A stretch of 64,000 bases of DNA. Origin: Stichopus chloronotus. Lineage: Eukaryota; Echinodermata; Holothuroidea; Aspidochirotida; Stichopodidae. The DNA is taken from positions 8,125,252 through 8,189,251 of the forward strand of contig CM037830.1 in the NCBI GenBank assembly GCA_021234535.1. The letters are read 5' to 3'. A program made the position numbers and the translations under genes. The notes beneath the pieces are model-generated. The model searched no databases. It had not been told where the DNA came from and was given only the letters and a program-made list of their open reading frames with translations. Positions 28,174 to 40,600 of this stretch are shown here, piece by piece (positions within the stretch are counted from its first letter, which is position 1; each line of letters begins with the position of its first letter).

Positions 28174-28195
28174 CAGATAGATAGATAGATAGATA
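27911..28195. repeat. Compound tetranucleotide microsatellite GATA-GATG-GATA
   Basis: About 20 GATA units (27911-27990) are followed by about 33 GATG units (to 28120) and then about 18 GATA units with one GACA variant near 28172. The array is almost perfect over 285 bases. On the minus strand it reads as an open SIYL/SIHP repeat, which is an artefact and not a protein. Confidence 0.98.
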
Positions 28196-31100
28196 TGGAT
28201 CTCTCAAAAATGAGTTAAAATGTTACTATTTAGACCCTACTACAAAATAGTGAAGTAGATATTTTGTCGAGCAGCGGCATGTTTTCAATATGACATAAAC
28301 TTCACGGCAAACTGTTACTGTTTGACTGTCTCGCTCTCTTCTACCTACTTAGAGACCATTCCACGTCAAGCGGAGTGTTTATGACCATCACAAAGGGTTA
28401 AGCATTACAATACAGGCTTATGTAAACAAAATGGATCAAATTGAAAAGTCCAATGTACGCACTCTTATACATATCTTGTTTTGGAAGTATGATGTGTTAT
28501 TACTATCTACAAGGTAAACTTTATTTATTGCACTCAAGGCTATTTATTCGAACAAAAACTCCAGCGAGTCGAAAGACGGAACTGACAATCTGCAGAGGAA
28601 CTTCGGAACATATTTTGGCGTGCTGTATTGCTTTACAAATATGTATTCAGCAGTTCACGTGGAGTATAGGGTGATACCAACGGTGACCGTATCATTATTA
28701 GCGGGGTCACGGTTTGTCTGTTGTCGCCACAAATAAAGAAAATCAAAGAAAGTAACGTCATTTTTGTAAATAGGAGGAATATTTTCCACTCGGAGATAGT
28801 GAGAAATATCTCAAGACTCACGGCCAAGAACTACATCTGTACGTAGACTGAGCCGCCCACAAATTGACTACGAACGAAGGCCGTAGACCTCTGTTAAAGC
28901 TCAGTGAAGTATGACGGACCCTCGATATGCGTTCAGTAACGGATTCTGATGGTTGAAGGTAACAGGCTTTACACCTCTGACAGGTATTTTAGGAGGTGCA
29001 CTGACTTCTTAATGACAAAATAACTTAAATTATAAAAAAAAATAGAAAATGAACTTTGTCTTTATGGTTGTCGTCCGACATGATCTCCGTGGGGTCATAG
29101 TTATTAGATACATATTTGGCATATTTTAGTAACGAATTTATTCGTTACGTTGTTTCCCACCCGAATACCTTACGCCTTTTTGTGTAGCCGTAGTATGTCG
29201 CGCTGATTTTCTTCAGTGAAAGTGGTCTATTTTCAGACGAGTTTAAGGTTTGCCATGTACATACAAGAATCAACATTAACATCAACAACACAGGATTCAT
29301 GTAGGCAGTGGTTATTTCCTGTGACTCCGCTTGTGAATATTTGGAGGAACGTTCCGTATGCCAGGGTAAGGTTAAAACTTAACGTAAATAACGTAACATA
29401 TATATATATATATATAACAAATAAGTATAAGGGACGATGTAATGAGGCCGCGGTACTATGTTAATTTAATTTAAAAGTTACCATTTAATTATTTAATTAG
29501 GGAGGCATCACCAGGGGTTACTTAGGTAAATTTACTGGCAGACTATTGTGCACTGCATGTACATCTGAGTTTGTGGAAGCTGTGTGTACGTCTGGATGTA
29601 ATATCACTTTGCATCATTGAAGTTGATTGTGGCCTGGTTGGTGCAGACGCGTCAGGACGTGCCCTTTAAGTGTGAGGGGGCTCAATTTATGCTCTCATCT
29701 GATGACTGCTTAGTGGATGAATTTTGTATCTATGTGTTGTTATGCCGATACCCCACTACAAATGCTCACTTCAAGAAGCACATTTACTTGTTTCGTGAAA
29801 TTCATTAACCTCACCTATAAACTTTTCAGGTTTCCTTCACATATCAATGACAAATGCTCAAAATGAGAAGATTCCCATGCACGCGTGTACCATACAAAGA
29901 TACTTTGATAAGTGAGTAATTAACGATTCAGTTTGGTCTTTAAAACTAGACACATTTCTCATTACTATTAATTCACATGCCCACAGCCAGCACAGGTCAG
30001 GGTCACAAATTCAAAATAGGCCTATCTGACTGTGTTTTTTTTTTTTTGTTTATAACTATTAGATGTGAAACTTGACTAACTAAGCTAAACATAACCATTG
30101 TCCTGTGTTATCGTTCACGAACCTCACAAACCTATAACCGACATCAACTCAATGAGTCACTTTGAAGGCCAAGTGACATTCATCTAGAGAAGAGCCCGCA
30201 TCATTCAGATGTTGTACAGGAAAACCCTGAATCATAATTTTTGGATTTGTGTTTATTTCTGTTACCGTTTTTTTTAGAAAGGCTATGGCTTTTCAGAAAT
30301 TATGAAAATGCAAAACAGGTGATGTGGAGTGTTGCATAGTGTCAATTTTTCTGTTCGTAGGCCGATACATATTATCTCTTAATTACTAGGTTTTGAATTA
30401 AATCACATTGGTAAGTGTTATTACTACTGTCCAAGAAGATAATACACGCTTCCAGAATAAAACTCCTGAGGGCATATAAAATTCTTGCCTGTCCTTGCAA
30501 TAAGGGTTACATAAACAAAGGTTAACATAAGACGCATGCATCATACGAGCCCTCTCCATACAGACGTCACAAATTTGCATATTTGGCATATTTTGCATAT
30601 TTGTTTATTGATGATGTAATTGTAAAACAGATATTTGCTTCTGAAAGGGACAATGCTCTTTATGAAAATTGCCGATTTTGTGAACATTTTTTAATGATTA
30701 ATTCGGTCACCACTCCAAACTGAGTTTTCGGTATCACACGTACTTTAACAAAGAATTTTAACGTGCAGCTTGCCCTCAGGAGAGACCATCGTACTCCTGA
30801 TGTGTTTTAAGCACACGCTTCACACACGGATTTACAAATACATACATGTGTCTTCTAATGGCTTGAAACTTTTTATGTTTTGTGGTAATTTGCCTTTTAA
30901 TTTCTTTTGCAGAATGCCATGCAAAACAATTTTTACGATTTAGATGGCAAGGATGAAATATAGGGGCATAGTATACCAGCTCCGAAATGACGTGATTATT
31001 ACCCTGTGTGTAAATGTACGCCGCGGGAGTGTCCGTCTATGTAATTAAATTGAACGTTGCGATCTCCGTATGCAGTCTTTTCTAGCTATTATTTTATGTG

Positions 31101-32277
31101 ACCTTGAGATCAATGCGTTGCAAAACAGATGTGTAGGCTACAGAATGCCACATGTGTTTTTACATGTCGATTTGTCTTTTGTCTTATGTAGGTCGTACAA
31201 AGTTAGGACAATTGCGGTTGCAAAAATAAAGGTGTTCAAATGAACCTGTCGTCCATCCTTTTGTGTTTAATTATCCATACCGTGTTTTCAACGGTTTAAT
31301 TAGAAAACTTATTTTAAACTTATGAATCGTACTTGTGTCTGTTATTAGAGGTCATTTACAAAACTTTACGGTATGTAACCCCACCACCCATCGCCCCTCC
31401 CCTCCACCTTCTCCCACCCCGTCCCTTTCTGTATTTATGTGACAGATACTATACATGTGAGGAAATGAAGTGCCCTCCTGGAGTAACGTCATTGTAAAAA
31501 TTACATAAGTAACACGTATGTCGTATGAACAGGGTGTATCTGTTAATCGCCTGGTAAATGAAACAACTGTCAGAGTTGTTTACTTTGTAGAGTCCCTTTT
31601 TTGTACCTAGGATTGTCAGTGTGTGTATATTTTTAGGGGACCTCTGTACATACTTCGACGTCATAAAATCGGCTTTTATCTCTTGATCATTAGTGTAAAC
31701 ATATATAATTGTAAAGAAGAGATGTGGGAGAGATCCTCATAAATGGTGCACCACAAACGAATGAGCAACAAGAATAACCACTTGGGGTTTATCCAGTCGA
31801 GAACAATCCTCCTACCATGGTGAGATCCAGCAGTAACGCCTCGGAATTTCTCGCAATATGACACAAAAGTTACGCTCAGATCATATAAGTTCAACGTGAT
31901 CAATATACCTGACATTATAGTTATTTCATTTCCAATGGAGGTCTCCCTTCAATACATCTACACATGACGGGTTGAAGGACCCAGCCTCCCCCCCCCCCCC
32001 CCGAACCTCTCGCAAAGAGAGGATTCCAAGAAATGAGACAATGTTAACACACAGAAGTTGTTTGAAGTGCCGGATGTAGTTTGTACCATTTTGAGAGAAT
32101 TAAATATGGATGACGTCTCACATTATGTGATTTTTTTTTTAAGTTTCAGGTACGTTGCAACTCTCTAACCCCAACCTCAACCCTCAGCAGCTCTCCTTGT
32201 AACTCTACATCCGACCTCGAGATGGACAAATAGAACATCGATGATCATACTTTCCATCTGTTATTTCTTTTTTGCAG
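28196..32277. other. No gene seen; intron just upstream of first visible exon
   Basis: The 3' end of this span must be intron, because the 32,278 exon starts mid-codon behind a strong acceptor. No exon ending at phase 1 with a good donor was recognised here. A C run lies at 31988-32001. Confidence 0.65.
29398..29416. repeat. Short TA microsatellite
   Basis: A 19-base TA run in non-coding sequence. Confidence 0.9.
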
Positions 32278-32982
32278 AAACGGGCTCATCGGAGGAAAAC
32301 CCGGAAGTGACCTCCACGAGTGAAGAGGACGGTGGTGGTGGTGGTACTGGATTAAAGTTACAGAACCATCAGTCAGAGAACGGTATGGTTGGCGACGGCA
32401 AACGCAACTCGTCTCTATCGTCGCCAAACTCGGTCACGGGCAGCACCGGAAGCGGCAGCAGTGACAGAATTCTCAAATTCGATGGATTCCATCTGTTTCT
32501 GAGTGACGAAGAGGACAAGAAAAAGGACGACTCGATGAGTTATAAAGATTATGACGTCACGGGGCCGAGTCACGACAACCCTTACCCGTGGACGAACGTC
32601 CAGGCGGTCCAGTGTGACATCGGGTCCAAGAGCACGTCGACGCAAGCGATACAGACAGAACTCGGTCAAGAAGACATGAACATATGTGCACAGTGTAGCA
32701 AAAAGTTAAATGGTGAAAAAGGAAACTCCTGGAAAAAGCTCTTCTCCTCCTCGAAGAAGGACAGTGTCCATGGGAGGTCTCAGAGTATAGACCCTAAAGA
32801 TTACAGTAGGCCGATGGTCTCGAAAGTTGCCGGCAGACACGGACGGGCCAGAAGTCAGCCGACGCTGGGGACACCTTACCTGGAGGATGACATCCCGGAA
32901 CAGGGGGCATGTAGACGATACAACAGAGAGACCTGAAGACCAACGCTTTAAGATGTCTGAAAACATTGTGCCTTCACCATTG
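32278..32982 (+). CDS. Exon 1 of visible set: Ser-rich N-terminal region, with apparent frameshift
   Basis: The acceptor is a strong pyrimidine tract ending in gcag at 32277. Two bases complete a codon from an unseen upstream exon, and the frame then reads TGSSEENPEVTSTSEED followed by a poly-Gly run. The region is rich in Ser, Asp and Glu, and has one CAQC pair, an STSTQAIQTE stretch and a basic WKKLFSSSKK patch. No folded domain is recognised. In this frame the exon stops at 32934 with no usable donor. The next frame is open from 32791 to a consensus donor (gtaagaac) at 32983 and reads HVDDTTERPEDQRFKMSEN. Discounting one G in the five-G run 32903-32907 joins the two frames and leaves phase 0, as the next exon needs. 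An ATG at 32241 lies before the acceptor and is probably intronic. Confidence 0.78.
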
Positions 32983-34842
32983 GTAAGAACATAGGCACCG
33001 CCCACATGCATATTCAAACCACAATATACAGTATCAGACATATCCTCACGTGATATCAAACATGTTTATCCCTTCTCTAGAGGTACCTACCCTACCCACC
33101 ACGGTATGTCTGATATCACGTCATGTTCTATCATGTAGATAAGGTCTTCTCGAGACACGATTTTAGCACATCATCGAAATTCTGTGAGGACTAGGTGATT
33201 GTATGGTGAAATAACTGTTTATCTGTTTCCACATTAATATGTGGGTGGGTGTATATTTACCGTTTAAATTTCTGTATTTCTGTATTCTGTACCACATCAC
33301 GACACAGAGGACTATTGCTTTTGGTGGAGATATGATAGCGGTAATTCAAGATCAACATCGAAACTTTGATCAACTTTTGTGAAAGTCAGTACATTTTGTT
33401 TTTCTGAGGCAAACAATACATGATTGAACAGATCTAATTTTTGAATGCGAGTTTGGGGGGATGCAGAAGAGTGAAGGGGTCATGTCATTGATATGGTCAA
33501 AGGTCTTTTTAGGGTCAGCTGATAAAATTGCCAACACCTTTAAAACACAATAATTCAGAGAGGTGCAGACGATGACATACATTGAAGACTGACATTTTTT
33601 TCTCCTTAGAGGTTTGATTTCAGTCACTGTCAACATGTTCCAAATTGTTCAATCCTTGAAATGTCAAAAAAAAAACAAAAAAAAACAAACAAACTTGGAC
33701 AGATATGAGCCTAGCACACTGTTTGCAAGAATGATGCGTTGTTTTGGTGCAGGTCAAAGGTCAGCTGAGGTCACCGGTTCAAATCGTACACTGACGTATC
33801 ATGTTGAATTCTGCCTTTATCAGTGATCACACTCCGGGTCAACATCTTCTGTTATCAATTGTTTCATCACATCTGCTTTTTAGAGATTCAAAGTATGTTT
33901 TACAATCTCTCTCTCTCTCTATGATGAAGTATATTAAGTCGATTCATGAGACGAAATCATGATACGGTAGAAAGGTCATCGAAATCTGATCACATTTCTG
34001 TAATTCAGTATTTCCTTCCGGCTGCATGGTTTGCTAGTCCGTCCCTCCAGACCCTACATACTGATACTGTCGTATTTTCGTTTATCCTGGCTTGGTCTAC
34101 ACTGTTCCCATTTTCAAATAAACATTAGTTTCTTTAAATAAATACCATGTTCTGTTGTAGATTGATGAAGGGCAAATAGAACATTAATGTGTAATAACAT
34201 GCCCCAGACACACCGTAAATCATGTTGTAACAATACATTGTGACTGCCTATCCGCGCATTCCTGCTTTGTAGCATATAGTAATACATGAGAATATCGTCA
34301 CTGCACGAGAGGACATGTACACTTAGCTCTGATAGTGTCTGCTTTTAATCAAAAGGGAAGTGTTAGCATTTTATTATCCATTTAAAACTGTTCACATACA
34401 TTGCTCTTCAGTCGTTCAAAAGAAATGTCCATTAGTTGAATTTTAAAACGCCATTTGAACGAAAGGTTGATGCACGCATAATTCGACACTTGTATGCAAA
34501 TTATGCAATCGCAGTCAATCGCCTGTCTGAGCTTGATATGTGAAGACTAAGCGGCAATGTTAACGACACAATAAGCTTTAATCTTCTCGGGGTATTTTTT
34601 TTCTTTTGGCAATGTCTTTTCGCCGTCTGTTTCTCTCCACTCTGATGACTGTCGCATTCCCAATGCCCATTCCATCACTTTTGGCATTTCCATTTGCTGG
34701 TGGTGAAAATGTCCTCTTCTATCTCTATGTGAGAAAAGTGCACACAATCGTACATATTTACGTGTTTCTCTATGTCTGTGTGTGCTTTTCAAAGACTTTT
34801 TTTCTATACATTTGCTATGTATGCATTACTACAATTTACCAG
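32983..34842 (+). other. Intron 1
   Basis: 1.9 kb with donor gtaaga and acceptor taccag. No other exon or repeat array was recognised. Confidence 0.7.
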
Positions 34843-34948
34843 ATTAACAGACGGATCAGCGTAGAAAAGAGGCCTACGGTCATCCTTACGTCACACCAGG
34901 AGGACGACGTGTCTGAAATATCTTCAACCCGGAGTCTATCCCTTGATG
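34843..34948 (+). CDS. Exon 2: Ser/Thr-rich segment
   Basis: The acceptor is taccag at 34842 and the donor is gatg|gtaagc at 34949. It has 106 nt, phase 0 in and phase 1 out, and reads INRRISVEKRPTVILTSHQE and then a Ser-rich stretch ending in SLSLD. A second AG at 34850 would also look acceptable but breaks the phase with the upstream exon. RRIS resembles a basophilic kinase site, which is inference only. Confidence 0.72.
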
Positions 34949-35880
34949 GTAAGCGTGCTCATCCTTTCACATATGCCTCCCCGGAGACTTGATAAACGTA
35001 AATAATATACCATGGAAATACCAGGATATGTTAAAATGACGGCAATGAGGAGAAATTTCATTTCCTCCAGCAGGTCACGTGACCAACATTATAACTAAAG
35101 CTCACGTCAGACGTTTTTTATTTAAACCTTGCAGAGAATAAAGTCAAAGAAACAATCGACCGAACATATAACTGCCGCTATTACATCTTAATCTTAATCC
35201 TATTACAGGAGTAAAATGCATTAGCAGCATGGACAGTTTGCAGATTTTCATTTTTTTGTTCTGTTAGAGCTATTCGTTAATTCAAGGTTAAAGCTCTGGT
35301 TTTACTTATACATGCTAAATTTAACTTTTTTTGTGACAGTTTTTGGTTGAGTAATTTCGACATCTTAATTCTTTCAGGGTGTATTACAATGAAAATGTAC
35401 TTTTAAAGTGTGGTGAATTGAAAGAAAATTCATATCTGTATCAAATATTACATGCTTCTATTTCTTGTAAAAAAATAGAACCCCCTACTTCCCACCCGTT
35501 AGGTCAATCTGCGTCATCCCTCCTTCTTATTTACTTACAATGAGCTTCAACCATTGTTTTTAATTCTATTCAACTTCTATTATATATATATATTATCACT
35601 GAAAATGGGTTAGAAAATGTAAATTGCAGAATATATCACATGTACTAGACGAAGTCTCTTTCCTTGTTACTGAAAAATTCTTAAGACAAGAAGGAAAACA
35701 TGTTTCTCCCAATATACTCCAAAAATTTTGTTTCGTTAAAACAAAAGTAGCTGTCACAATCTAGAGGAGGAATTCCATTCTTGGTTGCTTTCGAGGCAGG
35801 AAGGATTCACAAGAAAATCTCTGAGAAAACCCACTTCAACACATGGTGACTTGGTATGTGCACCACCGGGTCCTATATTC

Positions 35881-35994
35881 GGACCCGGGTAACCGCACTC
35901 CATATAGTCGTTAGGGTACCCAGGTACCTGAAAATTTTAGGACTGCGAGTTCGAGATTTTGCTTTTGCATGTTCATATAACACCATGTATCTTA
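35881..35994 (+). repeat. Dispersed repeat with GGGTACCC core, copy 2
   Basis: Second member of the family seen at 1038-1163, in the same orientation, inside intron 2 and about 90 bases upstream of the 98-bp direct repeat. Confidence 0.75.
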
Positions 35995-36083
35995 GGAAAG
36001 GGGAATAACAATGAACTATTCTTTGAACGAGCGAATTTTCACTAACTTTCTAACTAATTTTAAATGAACTTAATCTTTACAAT

Positions 36084-36181
36084 GTTTCCAAATTTATTGA
36101 TCAGAGAAATCTCAATAACGAAAGTTAATATTGAATATTAAAATTTACATAAAATGGCATCATTTTATCCAAACATTTTCT
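36084..36181 (+). repeat. 98-bp direct repeat, copy 1
   Basis: It matches 36440-36537 at about 88 of 98 positions with no gap. It lies in intron 2, and starts at gtttccaaattt and ends at cattttct. The duplication could be part of a longer dispersed repeat or a local event. Confidence 0.93.
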
Positions 36182-36439
36182 TAGGCATACGTACTGAATC
36201 TTATCATACATACAATGTAAATTAATGAATCTTTGGGTTCAGGAAATTCAGAATCAGGTCCTGGCGTCCTCTGTCGGTTCCCTTATCCGAATAATATACA
36301 TTGTGTGTACTCAGATCATCAACATAGAAATGTGTTATGTACCATCTTCACAATTCCCATAAATAACATAGATCAATGGGAGGGAGGGGGAGGGGGGCTT
36401 GCAGGTTGATACCAAAATAATCTACTAAATTTTTAAAAA

Positions 36440-36537
36440 GTTTGCAAATTCATTGATTAGAGAAATCTCAATAGCGAAAGTGAATATTGAATATTAAAAT
36501 TCATATAAAATGGTATCGTTTTATCCAAATATTTTCT
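36440..36537 (+). repeat. 98-bp direct repeat, copy 2
   Basis: Second copy, 356 bases downstream of copy 1 and equal in length, with ten substitutions. A G-rich stretch lies between the copies (about 36380-36400). Confidence 0.93.
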
Positions 36538-37576
36538 GCTGTATAATTCCAGCAATTGCAGTTACTGATATGCAGACATCCATAACGACACCTGAATTTG
36601 TTATAATTCTTATAAGTTTAATAGAGTCTTTGTTTTAGAAAACAAAAAATATTTAGAAACCAATATTTATGGACACAGAGTGATAGATTATTCGAAATAA
36701 GACAGGACCGTAGTCTATGTTTGAAGGTTGAAGTTTCCCAGAGATAGTCATTCGGTAAGTTGCTGCTAACGAATAATTTGTTCACTCAAATTTTCAAAAA
36801 TTCAAATGACGAATCTTCCGCACCTCATCCTATGCATACTAATATGACGAAATAAAGCAATTGTTGACCCTCAATGGTGAGTCTGAATGGTTTAACAATG
36901 ATAAAGTTAGTTTCTTTGTATACTATGTTGGTTCATTTTAAACTCAATATTTCTAGGAGCAAGTTTGCTTTATGGTGAGAGCTTGGAGTAAACCTGAGCT
37001 TGGAGCAGGGTTACTCATCAGTAGTGTATCTTCTCCAATCAAGGATAGATTTCAAGTTTAAAGAGAAGTTATTGCGAGCAGGGGTGATTGTAACACTATT
37101 TGCTTAGACGTTAACATATAATAGCTAATATAAACAATAAAATAGCCCGTCGGATCTTAATAAGATAACTGACCGAATTAAGCGAAACCTTACTAAACAC
37201 ATGTTTAGAAATGATCCTAAATTGTCTGCCGATGCAAATTATGTAAACAGCCAAAGAAGGAGACAATATGTGACGTGATCAAAATTTACGTTCAGTCGAT
37301 TTTTGTTGTCAATACTGCAAACAAGGGGAATATAAAGTACGACCTTCATGCATTAATTGGAAGAGCTCGTGAGGAAAGTCCTATACTGACCCGTTACTAT
37401 GAACGTCTTTGCCCCATCTGCTGTTGGCGCAATATGATCACGTAGAGACGACAGGAGTGAAAGATTCTCTGTTCGAATCGAGTATCTAAAATGATATTGA
37501 CTAAGCATATAATTTATATGCTCTCTTGTAACGATTAGTATTTTTGTTTTTGTCTTTCTCTCTCTCTGTCTCACAG

Positions 37577-37602
37577 AGTCTCAAGAATCCCTCGCAAGTG
37601 GA
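37577..37602 (+). CDS. Exon 3: 26-nt microexon
   Basis: It is flanked by a long TC-rich tract ending in cacag and by a perfect gtgagt donor at 37603. It enters with two bases completing a Glu codon and leaves at phase 0, reading (E)SQESLASG. Exon 2 ends at phase 1 and exon 4 starts at phase 0, so joining them directly would break the frame. A 26-nt exon in between fixes the phase exactly, which is the main support for it. Confidence 0.7.
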
Positions 37603-40600
37603 GTGAGTGCCAGTTCCCTTGACGTGCCAATTCCTAATTTGCGAATAAAAGCACCTTTGCATCCAAATAAAACGGTTACTGCTCTCTTTCCTTCTTTTTC
37701 TAAGTCTTTTCCTCCTCTTCATCATGCTGCAACATTTTTTTTTTTTTTTTTTTGTTACATTTTACGCAGAATTTTTAGCCAAATGCTGCGTTTAGAATTT
37801 TAATTCGCATCTTATTCCAATGTTTTTAATTAAGTCTTCATCAGATTCTTTGTCGTAATGGTGACGTCACAGGTGGATCTTGTGTATCATTACATTATCA
37901 GTAGACAATGGTTCGAGCCAATCACTGCCTAGCGGGGGTATTTTTTCTCCCCCCCCCCCGTTTTTTGGCTGCTGCTACATTATATACTATTTCGCTAAAG
38001 TTAATCAATTTCTTTGAGAGACGCTAAAATATTGCAGGCACTGTGAATAACTGTACGTCATTAAACTCCGAGTAAATTCAGGAATTTAAAATCATGTATT
38101 TGCTCTAATTAAATGTGTTATATATCTGATATTTGGCAGGGATAAAAGTCTACCCGGGCCTCTGTTGTTTTTGTTTTTGTTGTTGATGATGATGATGATG
38201 AGTCAAAAGATTATGGGGGTTGTTAGGGCTGATGCGTCAAACAGTTGCCATGGAAATTAATATGACGACACAAATAAGATATGATTGATGAACTGATGAA
38301 GTTAGAAAGGAAAAAGTGTATTTCAAATCTCTAAAATGAAGGTGTCTTGCACAACTGAGGGATAAAGGGATAAAGACTCACATTTTGCACATTTTGGCAC
38401 GGAGTCCACAGAAGAGTAACGAAACGTTTGATTTTTCGTGATACAACATTACTTTCTTCGTCGAAAGCTAACTGTTGAAAAACATTAACGGATTAGCGAT
38501 CTTCAATTACTGGTGTAGAGATTACCTGAAAGCGATCAAAATTGATAGTGTCTGCCTATTCTAAATTCCGCAAATGTAAAATAATTACAGTAAACAATAA
38601 CAAATTTTTGAAAGTTCAAAGGATGTCTTTCAACAAACAAGGTCTCTCAGTCTTAATACAACTTATCGGCTTTGGGTGTCCCGTAAAACCCTTAATGGTG
38701 CCCAGTGCAGGAAGAAACTTTCTCTTAGAGAACTTTCAGTGGATATAAGTACATTTTGTAGAAACAAATTGTAAATGAACCTCTTTTTTCATACGGTTAC
38801 AGTTGATCCCTATGTTTGAATGGTGATGAGGTCACTGAGTGGTAAACTATTGGAATAAGAAAAAGTCATTGCTGTACTGCTACTAGCTGCTATATTGCAA
38901 AGCTATATCTCAACTCGAAACGCGATTTCCTTACAAAATTCTGCGTCGTTTCCTCAACAAGCCTAGCTTCCATTGGCACACAATACAAAGTAATCTTTGA
39001 AAGGTAATTCACTAGAGCAGGGAGTTGTTACAACATCTCCCGACTAGAGTATCTTTTCATGCCATTTATTGCACGAAACATGATAATTAATTGATAAGGG
39101 GTTACCAAAGGATATGAAGTGTGTGATTAATCTCTCTCGGAGGAGATTACATATATGACCATGCAATGCCATGATATCAATTTATAATTCATACGCCTCA
39201 AACAGTGAATATGACACGTGTGCTGTGCCCATGTTACCAACGCATATTATGAGCCTCTCATAATTTTCTTAAAAGGGAATAAAGCTCAATTAGGCATGTC
39301 TAATTTTTCAGACAGTATAAAATTGAATCTCCCGTTAATTTTATGTTTAACCGATACAAACGAAACATTTAAATTTAATCCATTACATTTATGTCATGCT
39401 TTGTGATGACGTCACATTGTTTCTTAGAATACACTATGCGTTGATAGAAGTACTAATACATGAAGCTATTTAGCAACTCTAAAGACGAAAGATTATATAC
39501 ATCCACCCTCTCTGCGATACCGTCAATTTTAAAAACAAAGTACACCGCGAGACAGAATCAGAGTGCTGTATCTTCTAAGGTCAAATGTGGAAATGGCGAG
39601 CGATAGGAAAGGTGGTTCCGTGAATCAGCCCTATTTCACAATTCATGAGCGCTTCCTTTCACATACGAACAATAGAAATTCAAAAGGACACATGACGTCA
39701 AGAGACTGTGATCGAATCCAAACATTTAAGTTGAATATCAAAATCGAGATTGCCCACACCTGTTGGTATGAAAAGCAAACATAGGGCTATCTCAATCCTC
39801 ATTTTGCTGTACACAGTGACGGGGTGGGTGCATCTTTCGCAGAGGGCCGAGGGTTCAAGTGGCTGCCATAATCACTTACCGTTCGGCTATCTGGAATTGC
39901 GGGAAATTTAAGTGGAACGCCACCATCGGTTGGCCTTTTTGAATTCGTGAAATATTTTTGATGAAAATGCTTGGAATGCCGGAACTGACTTCCTTTGCCT
40001 CACAGGCGCACTGTCACTATTGTGGCACCCCCACACCCCTCCAAAAAGAACAGAGGGGAAAAAAGCAACCGCTGAGGAAGGCGGACCCTCCCCCGCCGGT
40101 TTCCCAGCCACGTGGTCATTGGCTGTACAAAGGAAATACTTTCGACCTTTTCTTCAATTACTAACTAGTTAAACAAGGGAAATTACCAAGTCAATAACGT
40201 TCGGTAACACTACTTCTATGATACGTATACAGCAAAGTGTTTTATTCGTTTGCCATGGATTGTACATACCAAATCTACAGATCATTTAGTTATCCATTTG
40301 TAGTCCTTTTCAAGGCACTGATCCAGCAGAAGGTAGTTCCTTGATAATTTTTGTTAAACCATGCTTTACCACGGTGCACAACTACTACTAGGACAATGAT
40401 CCTAAATGTGTCACATTATTAGAGAACCAGCTTCAACATAGCTCTTAAAAAGTACTAAAGGTGTTGGTCATTGCAGTCGTGACGTCATGCAGTGAAGACT
40501 CTTGTAGAACATTGCGGTAATACCGAACTACTTATTTGGAAATATACATTGAAAGGCGTGTATGAGTGAAAACTTCAAAAGTATGCCACACATATGACAA

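Larger units (their letters stand above)
34949..37576 (+). other. Intron 2
   Basis: 2.6 kb. It holds the dispersed repeat copy at 35881-35994 and the 98-bp direct repeats. It ends in a CT-rich acceptor tract. Confidence 0.7.

Noticed and set aside
27836..28207. 123-codon minus-strand frame of SIYL/SIHP repeats
   Set aside because: It is produced wholly by the GATA/GATG microsatellite.
32241..32277. ATG at 32241 as a gene start
   Set aside because: The segment is a classic pyrimidine-rich acceptor and would encode a hydrophobic, Phe-rich stretch unlike the exon; it is probably intron.
33740..33800. ggttcaaatc, a tRNA B-box-like string
   Set aside because: No A box or cloverleaf could be built around it.
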